Part shown: positions 35,038-42,366 of the stretch, piece after piece
How the letters are laid out: each line of letters begins with the position of its first letter
How positions within the stretch are numbered: the stretch's first letter is position 1
Source of the DNA: an uncultured Pseudomonadota bacterium
Lineage (GTDB): Bacteria; Pseudomonadota; Alphaproteobacteria; Rs-D84
Direction of reading: 5' to 3'
DNA length: 59,004 nt
Assembly (NCBI GenBank): GCA_947165335.1
Contig: CAMVAB010000001.1
Location: forward strand, 1 to 59,004
Position numbers and translations under genes: made by a program
The notes under the pieces: generated by a model
The model's database searches: none
What the model saw: only the letters and a program-made list of their open reading frames with translations
What the model was told of the DNA's origin: nothing

Positions 35038-36060
35038 TTACATCCGCAACAAATATTTTTTCACGAACCAGCCTGAATTCAACTGAATTGCCAAATTTAA
35101 AAAATATTTTTTAAAATTGAAACAATTCGCCCATCTGGTCCAACCAAACAAAGACGCCATCTGTCCGATTGAAAGTTCATTAAAATCTTTGTGTTGAATT
35201 ATGTTTATAATTCTGTTTTTCAATCTTTTTGCTGTTTTTTTTCGCATTAAAATAAAACCATTGAAATGCCGATAACCTATGAAAGGGATTCCATCCAAAG
35301 TTCTTTTCAAATCAGCCTTTGATAAAATCATACTTAAATTTTGTTCAAGAAAGTTTTTAATTTTACTTTTCATGGAATGCAGTTGTTTTTTATCATTGCT
35401 GTACAAACAGAAATCATCGCAATATCGAATATAATCACGACAATGTAAATCATGTTTTACAAATTGATCAAGTTCATTTAAATAAACATTTCCCATCCAC
35501 TGCGAAGTAAGATTACCAATAGGCAAATTAGTATTTCCCCCCACAGAATCTATTATTTCAGATAACACACGCATTATGCGTCTGTCATGAATTTTACGTT
35601 TTACGATATTTTTCATAATTTCATGGTTAATAGATGGGAAAAATTTCCGTATATCACATTGTAAAACATATTTATTGCGCCGTATGAAGTGCATAGTTTT
35701 TTGTGATGCCCCCAAAAGTCCACGTCCAGGGATACAAGCATAAGAATCTTTGATGAAAGATTTTTGCCAAATTGGCCCCAAAACATTTATCAAAGCATGA
35801 TGGACAATATGGTCGGGATACAATGGCAATTTATAAATTATGCGTTGTTTTGGTTCATAAATTTTGAAAGTTTTATAACATGAAGTTTTATATTTACCGG
35901 TTTTAAGACTATTTCTTAATTTTTCTATAAATTCATCTTTGTGTGCCAGAAAATGTTTAACAGATTTCTTTGATTTTTTGCTTTTAATAGCCTTTTTTAC
36001 AGCTAATTCGAAATTTTCTTTTGAAATGAATTTGTCCCACAAATTTTTATAAGTTTTCAT
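35038..36060 (-). CDS. Diversity-generating retroelement reverse transcriptase
   Basis: This reverse transcriptase (340 residues) copies the template RNA and misincorporates opposite adenine. RT motifs in order: RIIYKLPLYPDHIVHHAL, YACIPGRGLLGAS, YVLQCDIRKFFPSINHE (catalytic Asp), PIGNLTSQWMGNVYLNELD and YIRYCDDFCLYS (YxDD). The IGNLTSQ box instead of the group II QGxxxSP is diagnostic of DGR enzymes. There is no maturase or endonuclease domain. ATG 36060 follows AAGAAGAAT. Template and both variable repeats are identified in this window, so the system appears complete. Confidence 0.95.
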   Translation of the reverse strand: MKTYKNLWDKFISKENFELAVKKAIKSKKSKKSVKHFLAHKDEFIEKLRNSLKTGKYKTSCYKTFKIYEPKQRIIYKLPLYPDHIVHHALINVLGPIWQKSFIKDSYACIPGRGLLGASQKTMHFIRRNKYVLQCDIRKFFPSINHEIMKNIVKRKIHDRRIMRVLSEIIDSVGGNTNLPIGNLTSQWMGNVYLNELDQFVKHDLHCRDYIRYCDDFCLYSNDKKQLHSMKSKIKNFLEQNLSMILSKADLKRTLDGIPFIGYRHFNGFILMRKKTAKRLKNRIINIIQHKDFNELSIGQMASLFGWTRWANCFNFKKYFLNLAIQLNSGWFVKKYLLRM

Positions 36061-36108
36061 TTTTATTCTTCTTTTGTTTTCTTGAAACATCACCACAAAA
36101 AGAACACT

Positions 36109-36435
36109 TTAAGAAAAACTGTAATATCTTTGTACATGAACAACGGTTCCAACGAAAGGTATTTGGTTTGAAAATTCTTTTACCTGTTTAGTTAAAACAC
36201 TGCTGCCTGTAAACAAAACACAAACTTCGCCATCCAATAAGAATTGTAATTGCAAACATTCTGTGCCGTCTTTTTGTTTTGAACGTCTTATTCTGTAATC
36301 GATAACTTTGATTTCGCGGTTAACAATTTCATCAAGACGCTTTTTATTCCCAGGCATAGGCGTTTGATCTTTTGCAAAAACCGAAAATTTTGGACATTCT
36401 GTATTTTTTATTTTTTCAATTTCATCAAATGTCAT
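36109..36435 (-). CDS. Putative DGR accessory protein (not Avd-like)
   Basis: This 108-residue protein is encoded between template repeat and reverse transcriptase on the same strand, 48 bases before the RT. It starts MTFDEIEKIKNTE, is basic in the middle (YRIRRSKQKDG) and has an alternating strand-rich half (CLQLQFLLDGEVCVLFTGSS, VGTVVHVQRYYSF) that could be an OB-like fold. It does not look like the four-helix Avd protein of BPP-1. By position it may bind the template RNA or the RT; this is inference. Confidence 0.6.
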   Translation of the reverse strand: MTFDEIEKIKNTECPKFSVFAKDQTPMPGNKKRLDEIVNREIKVIDYRIRRSKQKDGTECLQLQFLLDGEVCVLFTGSSVLTKQVKEFSNQIPFVGTVVHVQRYYSFS

Positions 36436-36703
36436 TTTTCTCTCTTTTTTTTTGTATATTGGATATCCCGGACGTTCGCCACGATACAGAACAAACTACT
36501 AGTCCAGATATCCCCTGCGTATTGTGTTTGATCCAAAGAAAAATAATTTTCCCGGACAGGTTACATCGTCCCACCTTTGATGTGAAAAGGTCTTGTCCAA
36601 ACAGATATCGTTGTCGTCGATACCTGAAAAGTGCCAATGCACTTTGTCCTGCAGGTTAGCCAAACTTTGATCCCTTTGATCTCTGTTGTACCTTTCCAAA
36701 GGA
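36436..36703 (-). other. Spacer between template repeat and accessory gene (candidate DGR RNA 3' part)
   Basis: This non-coding stretch follows the template repeat in the direction of transcription. In BPP-1 the equivalent spacer is part of the structured RNA that RT and Avd bind, so this 268-base segment is the candidate counterpart. An open frame crosses it and the template, but codes for nothing plausible. Overlapping frames on both strands are by-products of low stop density. Confidence 0.5.
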
Positions 36704-36838
36704 GCGACCGACCCGAAAAGCCCGACGCGCATAGCTTCGTTGTTCCGGGCGTTGTTGCCACAGTTGTTCGTGCAATTCGAAGCGCACGAGGCGGCGGACC
36801 CGTTGTCGTTGTTGAACACCCAAAGCGACGCCACGGGA
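36704..36838 (-). repeat. DGR template repeat (TR)
   Basis: This 135-base non-coding copy aligns without gaps to VR1 (135 bases) and VR2 (127 bases). Read in the VR frame it carries ten Asn codons (nine AAC, one AAT), the adenine-rich pattern expected of a DGR template. Every difference to VR1 (11) and VR2 (16) is at an adenine of this strand; G, C and T positions are all unchanged. It lies 5' of the accessory and RT genes on the same strand. Confidence 0.95.
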
Positions 36839-36980
36839 AAAACCCCACGCCACACAACAGCCATCGCACAACCGATTACGACGATGCAACCCAGTTCCGT
36901 ATGGCGGAACCATTCCCAAAAGATTCATGGTGAAATCTTTTGATGATGTATTCTTGTGTTCAAACACATCATTAAAAGAT

Positions 36981-37165
36981 GGTTCTCTCCCCCCCCGTGT
37001 GTGTGGGGGGGGAACCTATTGACCTTCTTTTATAAAGCAAAGGTTTTTCAGGCCGAAACAAAGAAGGTCAATTTCGGCCTGTCCCGCTTTACTGCGGGAC
37101 AGGCGATGTGGGGATTCTCCCCACACCCCTGTTTGCGGCATATCGTGTTTCACACGATATGCAAA
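36981..37165. repeat. Array of inverted repeats between VR1 and TR
   Basis: The stems are C8/G8 (36989-37012), a 12-bp pair (37019-37030 with 37060-37071), a 10-bp pair (37049-37058 with 37072-37081), an 11-bp pair (37077-37087 with 37094-37104), an 8-bp pair (37107-37114 with 37118-37125) and an 11-bp pair (37138-37148 with 37152-37162). The second and third interlock in the order of an H-type pseudoknot. The third and fourth share bases, so they compete. No gene is present. Confidence 0.85.
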
Positions 37166-37171
37166 CCGTTC

Positions 37172-37214
37172 TGCCGTGCCGCGTGTATTCGCCCCGTTTC
37201 GTTCACATCATTGT
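37172..37214 (-). repeat. Sequence shared downstream of VR1 and VR2, absent from TR
   Basis: These 43 bases are identical to 58210-58252 and directly adjoin the 3' ends of both variable repeats; they include the target stop codons and a short CACA-ATGA-TGTG hairpin. The template has different sequence here. It is the best candidate for the element that marks a repeat as recipient. Confidence 0.8.
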
Positions 37215-37675
37215 GCGACCGACCCGAAAAGCCCGACGCGCATAGCTTCGACGTACCGGGCGTAGTAGCCACAGTAGTACGTGCAACTCGAAGCGCACGA
37301 GGCGGCGGACCCGTAGTCGCCGTTGAACACCCAAAGCGACGCCACGGGATGAGTCATTTTACACCAACAATAACGTCCATATTTTTCACTGCCCTGAACA
37401 AGGTTGGTTTCCCCGTTGTTCGTATCAGTCAACTGCGATTCGTAATACCCCATCGATTTACCCTGGCCCGTATTTAAACACGCAGAAATACCGTATATCA
37501 TGCCGTATGGAAACGTCGCATTCCAAAGCCCTGCTGTCGCATCGTATGTCCCCCCAGCAGTCCCGGCAACCGTTGGATCCAATACCACCACCACAGAATT
37601 ATCAACCGCACACATCGTCGTCGCAAATGACGGTATCGTTATCATCATCATCAATGCTGTTATAATCCGTTTCAT
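37208..37675 (-). CDS. DGR target protein 1 (secreted, variable C-terminus)
   Basis: This 155-residue exported protein has the signal peptide MKRIITALMMMITIPSFATT and a disulfide-type pattern (TMCAVDN, ISACLNT, RYCWCKM, ASCASSC, YYCGYY). The last 45 residues are encoded by VR1. Sites that are Asn in the template read Gly, Tyr, Ser, Tyr, Tyr, Tyr, Tyr, Tyr and Val here, while the scaffold (SAASCA, EAMRVGLFGSVA) is unchanged. The start at 37675 follows AAAGGAAAG. Function is presumably binding of a variable ligand at the surface or outside the cell. The fold is not obvious from sequence. Confidence 0.88.
   Translation of the reverse strand: MKRIITALMMMITIPSFATTMCAVDNSVVVVLDPTVAGTAGGTYDATAGLWNATFPYGMIYGISACLNTGQGKSMGYYESQLTDTNNGETNLVQGSEKYGRYCWCKMTHPVASLWVFNGDYGSAASCASSCTYYCGYYARYVEAMRVGLFGSVAQ
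37215..37349 (-). repeat. DGR variable repeat 1 (VR1)
   Basis: It is 135 bases, gap-free against the template repeat, with 11 substitutions all at template adenines: AAC to GGC, AAC to TAC (six codons), AAT to AGT and AAC to GTC. It lies at the 3' end of its gene, the usual place. Confidence 0.95.
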
Positions 37676-37720
37676 CTTTTCTTTCCTTTTGTTTTGCTTC
37701 TTCCCCGTCCGCTTCTGATT

Positions 37721-37767
37721 CTTCCCTTGGGGGGAATACTCGCGCAGCAAGAGAGGATAGAATCCCC
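37721..37767. repeat. GC-rich intergenic repeat element, copy 1
   Basis: It resembles 58112-58159 across TTGGGGGGA, a GCGCAGC core and ATCCCC. It is situated just upstream of DGR target 1. Confidence 0.55.
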
Positions 37768-37769
37768 TT

Positions 37770-38240
37770 TTACCACACCGATTCATACATCGCAGACCGG
37801 AACGTTGTATTCGTTTTAACCGCTGTCATACAATCGTTCGTGCAATTCGATGCACATGTTGCTGCATCCGTATAGGTATCTAAAAACATCCAATATGATG
37901 TTATCCCTGTTTCTGTTCCATACGAATATACGGGTTCCATTTTGCACCAACAATATTTGCCTTGGTCTACGGATGATGTGTATAAATTCGTTTGTGGGGT
38001 TGCGTATGTCCCGCTTATTCCATTACATGCTGCTATGCCTGTTACGCGTTTCGTTGTATTATTTCCATAATCAAAATCAACATACCATATTTTGCCATTG
38101 TTCGATGATGTCCCAGTCGTCCCGGCAATATTCTTTTTCAATATGCCAACATAAGTGTTGTTTTTCGCACACACCGTAACAGCATTTGCAATATCAATTC
38201 CAAATAAACATACAAAAAATAATATTAAAAATTTTTTCAT
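37770..38240 (-). CDS. Secreted paralogue of the DGR targets without a templated repeat
   Basis: This 156-residue protein has a signal peptide (FLILFFVCLFGIDIANA). It shares the plan of target 1: TVCAKNN, an NxG-rich middle, GKYCWCKM and a C-terminus with AATCASNCTNDCM. The C-terminus aligns with the variable repeats only loosely, with differences at all base types, so it is not currently fed by the template. The start follows GGAAAGGAAC. It lies 12 bases after the InlB-repeat gene and upstream of target 1 in the same direction. Confidence 0.75.
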   Translation of the reverse strand: MKKFLILFFVCLFGIDIANAVTVCAKNNTYVGILKKNIAGTTGTSSNNGKIWYVDFDYGNNTTKRVTGIAACNGISGTYATPQTNLYTSSVDQGKYCWCKMEPVYSYGTETGITSYWMFLDTYTDAATCASNCTNDCMTAVKTNTTFRSAMYESVW

Positions 38241-38252
38241 GTTCCTTTCCTT

Positions 38253-39041
38253 TCACTCTGTTAACAGTTGCCACCCTGTAAACGAATATCCTGAACGCGA
38301 CGGCGGTGTTTGTGGCAAAACTATGTTTCCTTCGTAAAGACATGTGTTTGTCATCATAGTGTTTTCGCCGTCCGACCATGTCAAAGACACTGTTGGTGTT
38401 GGCAAATCAACACATGTATCACCCGGATTATTATCACAGCGCGTCGTTCGCGTGTATTTCGCATATGGTGATGTACAATTGCCGTTCGTCAATTCACCAA
38501 ATGTATTCGTATTTACTGCGACATCGTAATATCCATTTATACAATCACCCGCAACATACGATACGCAACTTCCCCCCGACAGATACCCATTCGTACATAA
38601 ATTAACCACATTCCCCATCAAAAATCCGTTATATACAGGGTCAAAATCATCCGGCAGCACAATTAACGAATATCCACCAATTTGACATATACCATCACCA
38701 GGCGCCGTAAATGTGGATTCTGTAATGCCAATATTATATGTGCCGTTCATACATGATCCCTGAGTAAACGATGTACAACTGCCACCGGTCAAATATCCGT
38801 CATCACACAAAGTGTGTGTCCCACCCATTACAAAACCATTATATATCGGTTCAAAATCATCCGGAATTTCAATTAATGTATATCCACCAAATTGACATAC
38901 ACCACCAACGGGTGAAACAAATGTAGAATCTATGACATTTGATGCAACGCTGTAACCATTTTGACATGTTGCAGACGCAAAAGCATCCATTGCAAATAAT
39001 TGCAATATAAATAATCTAAAAAATAATCTATACCTACTCAT
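38253..39041 (-). CDS. Secreted repeat protein with C-terminal InlB-type module
   Basis: This 262-residue exported protein has a signal peptide (LFFRLFILQLFAMDAFASA). Two tandem copies of about 70 residues follow, each with GGYSLIVLPDDFDPVYNGF or its variant, a CxxGYLxGGSC turn and paired cysteines. The C-terminal GYSFTGWQLLTE is the InlB-type module. ATG 39041 follows GGGGGAG. It is the first gene of the operon that leads into the DGR. Confidence 0.72.
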   Translation of the reverse strand: MSRYRLFFRLFILQLFAMDAFASATCQNGYSVASNVIDSTFVSPVGGVCQFGGYTLIEIPDDFEPIYNGFVMGGTHTLCDDGYLTGGSCTSFTQGSCMNGTYNIGITESTFTAPGDGICQIGGYSLIVLPDDFDPVYNGFLMGNVVNLCTNGYLSGGSCVSYVAGDCINGYYDVAVNTNTFGELTNGNCTSPYAKYTRTTRCDNNPGDTCVDLPTPTVSLTWSDGENTMMTNTCLYEGNIVLPQTPPSRSGYSFTGWQLLTE

Positions 39042-39280
39042 TACTCCCCCACAAAACAACCACCGTAAATCGTTATGGTGGTTGGAGGTCAGTAGCTATA
39101 AAAACAGATATAGTGTGCTTATTCTATCTTTCGATATTATTCAGCATCCCTCCAACCAATATGTTGGAGGCATTTTTCGTCTGCTCTGCGACGCTGTTTT
39201 CCAATCAGGGCTACTGCACCCAGGCACAAGAACCCCTTGTGCTTAAGTCCAGTGTAGTAAAAAAACGATAATACTGTCAA
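39042..39280 (-). promoter_or_regulatory. Promoter and structured leader of the DGR operon
   Basis: On the minus strand TTGACA (39275-39280) and TACACT (39251-39256) are 18 bases apart. The leader of about 200 bases contains hairpins GCACAAG/CTTGTGC, CCTCCAAC/GTTGGAGG and, just before the ribosome site, CAACCACC/GGTGGTTG followed by TTTT. The last could act as an attenuator. I do not recognise a known riboswitch or RNA family in it. Confidence 0.6.
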
Positions 39281-39320
39281 CGGCTTTTTTCGACACGAAC
39301 ATATTCTCAAAAGCCGATTT

Positions 39321-41516
39321 TTACATGAAATTCATTGGGTTGACGTCTATTTTAACACGAACATTCGTTGGCGTTTTTATTTTGTTTAACCAATCACGAA
39401 CTATCGGTTGTAAATTTGCATTCGCATCACCTGATACCAAAAATCTCATACGGTACCAATTACGAATTTGATATATTTGTGCCGCAATTGGACCCATTAT
39501 CTTGCCACCGTTCAATTGTGGCGCAACCCGTTTTAAATCATCACAATATTTTTTAAGCGTTGTTTCTTTGCTGGCTTCGACAATTATCGCAACCAATTGT
39601 CCAAACGGTGGCATTTTTGCAGCGCGTCTTGATTCCATGTCAACCCCCATAAATTCATCCCTGTCGCCCGCACAAATCGCACGAATAACCGGATGTTCAG
39701 GGTTATATGTTTGTAATAATACGCGTCCTGGAAATTCACCACGACCCGCACGTCCGGCAACCTGGAATAATTGTTGGAAAGTATGTTCGCCAGAACGAAA
39801 ATCAGTCCCAAACAGTCCCATATCCGCATCAACAACACCAACAAGTGTTAAATTTGGAAAATGATGTCCTTTGGCCAGAATCTGGGTCCCAATCACAATA
39901 TCTATTTCGCCATTTTCCATTTCGTGAACCAATCTTTCCAATGCTTCGCGCGAAATCATTGTATCAGACGATACAATGGCTGTTTTTGCGTTTGGAAATT
40001 TAACCGAAATTTCTTCTTCTATTTTCTCTAACCCTGCCCCACGCATAGAAACATCCGAACCACATTTTGGACATTTTTTGGGCATCGCAACAGTTTTTCC
40101 ACACATGTGGCACACCATTTTATTCAGATGTTTATGATAATTCATGGACATTGAACATTCAGGACATTCACACACCCAACCGCATTTTTTACACTGAACA
40201 ATTGGTGCAAAACCACGACGATTTATAAACAACATAACCTGTTTATGTTCATCCAAAGTATTGCGTATTTCTTCGCATAATTCAGCCGATAAATTACCAC
40301 TTTTTTCTTCGTCATTTATTTTGTAAATTTCTGGACGCGATGTACGCATATCTATGGTTTCAATTTTTGGCAATGTCGCCCCACCAAAACGCGATGTCAG
40401 ACGAATGCGTTTATATTTCCCCAGCGCAACATTATGCAAAGTTTCAATAGACGGGGTCGCACTGGCCAATATAATTGGGAACCCTGAAATTTTACCCCGC
40501 AACACAGCCATATCGCGCGCATGGTAATTTCCCATATCTTCTTGTTTATACGATGGGTCATGTTCTTCATCAACAATAATCAACCCCAGATTTTGCCATG
40601 GTAAAAACAAAGCACTGCGTGTTCCAACAACAACCCTTATGTCGCCACGCGCAACACCCTGCCAGATATTGCGACGACGCGCAGATGTTAAATTGCTGTG
40701 CCACACCACAGGCGGATTTCCAAATCTTTGTTTAAACCGATCCATAAATTGTGCTGTTAATGCGATTTCAGGCATCATCAACAAAACTGATTTCCCATTG
40801 TTATACGCGTTTAACAGCGCATCAAAATAAACCTGAGTTTTACCAGACCCTGTTATACCATCCAACAAATGCACGCTAAATTCATTTTTATCTACGGCCG
40901 TTTTTAATATATCTGCAGCCGCCCTTTGTTCATCGTTTAAAACAACATTTTTCGTATCAAAATATTTATATATAAAATCAGTGTTTGTTTTTTCGCGAAC
41001 AACAGATTCAACCAATACACCACTTTTTATCATTCCGCGGACAACAGCGTTCCCAACATGCGCGATATTTACAATATCGTTTATTGACATTGCGTCATTA
41101 TCATTAGACTGAAATGCATCAAATACAGCCTGACGCGCATCTGTCATTTTAATTTTCGAATCAAAATTAACCCGATATAACTGTTCCGTCTTTGGTGGTA
41201 AAAACGCATCAGGCACATTTAATATCAGCCGCAAAACTGCGCCCGGCGTCATCAGCGTCCATTGCGACATTTTATAAATCCAATCTATATCAGCACGTGA
41301 TAGATGCCCGATATTACAAACTTCTATGATTGGTTTAATTTTTGAAATATCTAAATTGCCATCGCCACTTCCAACAATAACACCAATATATTGGCGATTC
41401 ATCACAGTCACACGAACAAAATCTCCGGTATCAGCGTTGGCTGTTAAACGATAGTCATAACCAGTATTTATGACATTTGGAATTAAAACTTTTACGATAT
41501 CGCCATCTTTGAACAT
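39321..41516 (-). CDS. priA: Primosomal protein N' (replication restart helicase PriA)
   Basis: PriA reloads the replisome at stalled forks. The 731-residue form starts at MFKDGDIVKVLIPNV and has an N-terminal DNA-binding domain, Walker A DGITGSGKTQVY, the DEEH box VDEEHDPSYKQ, ASATPSIET and QVAGRAGRGEFPG. Eight zinc-binding cysteines lie in CKKCGWVCECPECS and CHMCGK with CPKCGS. An upstream ATG at 41558 would add 14 residues without a better ribosome site. Confidence 0.96.
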   Translation of the reverse strand: MFKDGDIVKVLIPNVINTGYDYRLTANADTGDFVRVTVMNRQYIGVIVGSGDGNLDISKIKPIIEVCNIGHLSRADIDWIYKMSQWTLMTPGAVLRLILNVPDAFLPPKTEQLYRVNFDSKIKMTDARQAVFDAFQSNDNDAMSINDIVNIAHVGNAVVRGMIKSGVLVESVVREKTNTDFIYKYFDTKNVVLNDEQRAAADILKTAVDKNEFSVHLLDGITGSGKTQVYFDALLNAYNNGKSVLLMMPEIALTAQFMDRFKQRFGNPPVVWHSNLTSARRRNIWQGVARGDIRVVVGTRSALFLPWQNLGLIIVDEEHDPSYKQEDMGNYHARDMAVLRGKISGFPIILASATPSIETLHNVALGKYKRIRLTSRFGGATLPKIETIDMRTSRPEIYKINDEEKSGNLSAELCEEIRNTLDEHKQVMLFINRRGFAPIVQCKKCGWVCECPECSMSMNYHKHLNKMVCHMCGKTVAMPKKCPKCGSDVSMRGAGLEKIEEEISVKFPNAKTAIVSSDTMISREALERLVHEMENGEIDIVIGTQILAKGHHFPNLTLVGVVDADMGLFGTDFRSGEHTFQQLFQVAGRAGRGEFPGRVLLQTYNPEHPVIRAICAGDRDEFMGVDMESRRAAKMPPFGQLVAIIVEASKETTLKKYCDDLKRVAPQLNGGKIMGPIAAQIYQIRNWYRMRFLVSGDANANLQPIVRDWLNKIKTPTNVRVKIDVNPMNFM

Positions 41517-41583
41517 ATGTATAAAATACTTGTTTTTTTTTGTTTTTTCAATAATCATTTACATCAAACAAAGGAAAAATTTT

Positions 41584-42306
41584 ATGTGGAAAACGTTTTT
41601 TGATTTTTGTTATTTTTGGTCATATTTTATTCTAAATAAAAAATGGCGCGACAACTATCGTGTGAACGTGTTGTTCGATTATCGCCATAAATTAAAGGTT
41701 TTATGTGAATCGTGCCCTGATATGAAAATCAAAAGTGTCCGCATGATTAAAGGCGGTTGGAACATTGGTTTCATAATTAACAATAAATACGTCTTCAAAA
41801 TCAGAAAAAAATTTGATGAAACGCGCGTTCCAAAAATTATCAAAGAAAAACGCATGACTGACGCTTTCCAAGACATCGTTCCATTATCTATACCAAAAAT
41901 AGAAATTGTTAAATCTGGGGGTTATACTTTCTATAGATATAATTTCATTCCCGGCCATAATATGAATGCCTTTTCCCTGCACACCATTATGAGACACCGC
42001 GATGTTTGGGCAAAACAATTGGCAGAATTTATTTTTGCTATGCATCATTCAAACCCGGTTGGTATTGACGATTTAAAAACAGACCGCCAAGGCGATGGCT
42101 GGCACCATAATGACATTTGCAATAATACTGTCGTCGATACAAAAACTATGAAAATCAGCGGTATTATCGATTGGGAATATTCAGGATGGAATTTTCTTGA
42201 AACAGAATTTATGAATTGTACTTTGTTTTCAAGTAAATTAAGAAAATCTGGTATAGATCAGCTGATTCGTGCCGAATATAAAAAATTAGAAGAAGCACAC
42301 AAATAA
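41584..42306 (+). CDS. APH-like phosphotransferase family protein
   Basis: This 240-residue protein has the aminoglycoside/choline kinase fold. The catalytic loop is HHNDICNNTVVD (a Brenner-type HxDxxxxN with an extra Asn) and the metal site is IIDWEYSGWN. The N-lobe shows KGGWNIGFIINNKYVFKIRKK, with the ATP-binding Lys. The substrate is not predictable; a small-molecule or cell-surface sugar kinase role is as likely as drug resistance. The start follows CAAAGGAAAA. It is divergent from priA. Confidence 0.75.
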   Translation: MWKTFFDFCYFWSYFILNKKWRDNYRVNVLFDYRHKLKVLCESCPDMKIKSVRMIKGGWNIGFIINNKYVFKIRKKFDETRVPKIIKEKRMTDAFQDIVPLSIPKIEIVKSGGYTFYRYNFIPGHNMNAFSLHTIMRHRDVWAKQLAEFIFAMHHSNPVGIDDLKTDRQGDGWHHNDICNNTVVDTKTMKISGIIDWEYSGWNFLETEFMNCTLFSSKLRKSGIDQLIRAEYKKLEEAHK

Positions 42307-42310
42307 AAAC

Positions 42311-42342
42311 TTGACAATTTTATTTTTTGTATTATATTGTCA
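42311..42342 (+). promoter_or_regulatory. Promoter with overlapping inverted repeat
   Basis: TTGACA (42311) and TATATT (42333) are 16 bases apart. TGACAAT and ATTGTCA form an inverted repeat with a 17-base spacer that spans both boxes, so a repressor site is possible. Confidence 0.55.
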
Positions 42343-42366
42343 TCAAACAACAAAAAGGATGGCAAT

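Noticed and set aside
34796..35086. Open frames on both strands before the reverse transcriptase
   Set aside because: They run through a terminator hairpin and into the RT gene in antisense. The sequence is better explained by RNA structure.
35038..36060. Reverse transcriptase as a group II intron or retron enzyme
   Set aside because: There is no maturase or endonuclease domain, no intron ribozyme structure nearby and no retron msr/msd region, while the IGNLTSQ box and TR/VR pair fit a DGR.
36499..36864. Open frame across the template repeat on the minus strand
   Set aside because: It reads the template in the target frame, but has no ribosome site or signal peptide and ends in unrelated spacer sequence. 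The template is non-coding; the frame exists because the repeat preserves target codons.
37770..38240. A third variable repeat at the C-terminus of this gene
   Set aside because: Similarity to the template is partial and differences occur at all base types, so it is not an adenine-diversified copy.
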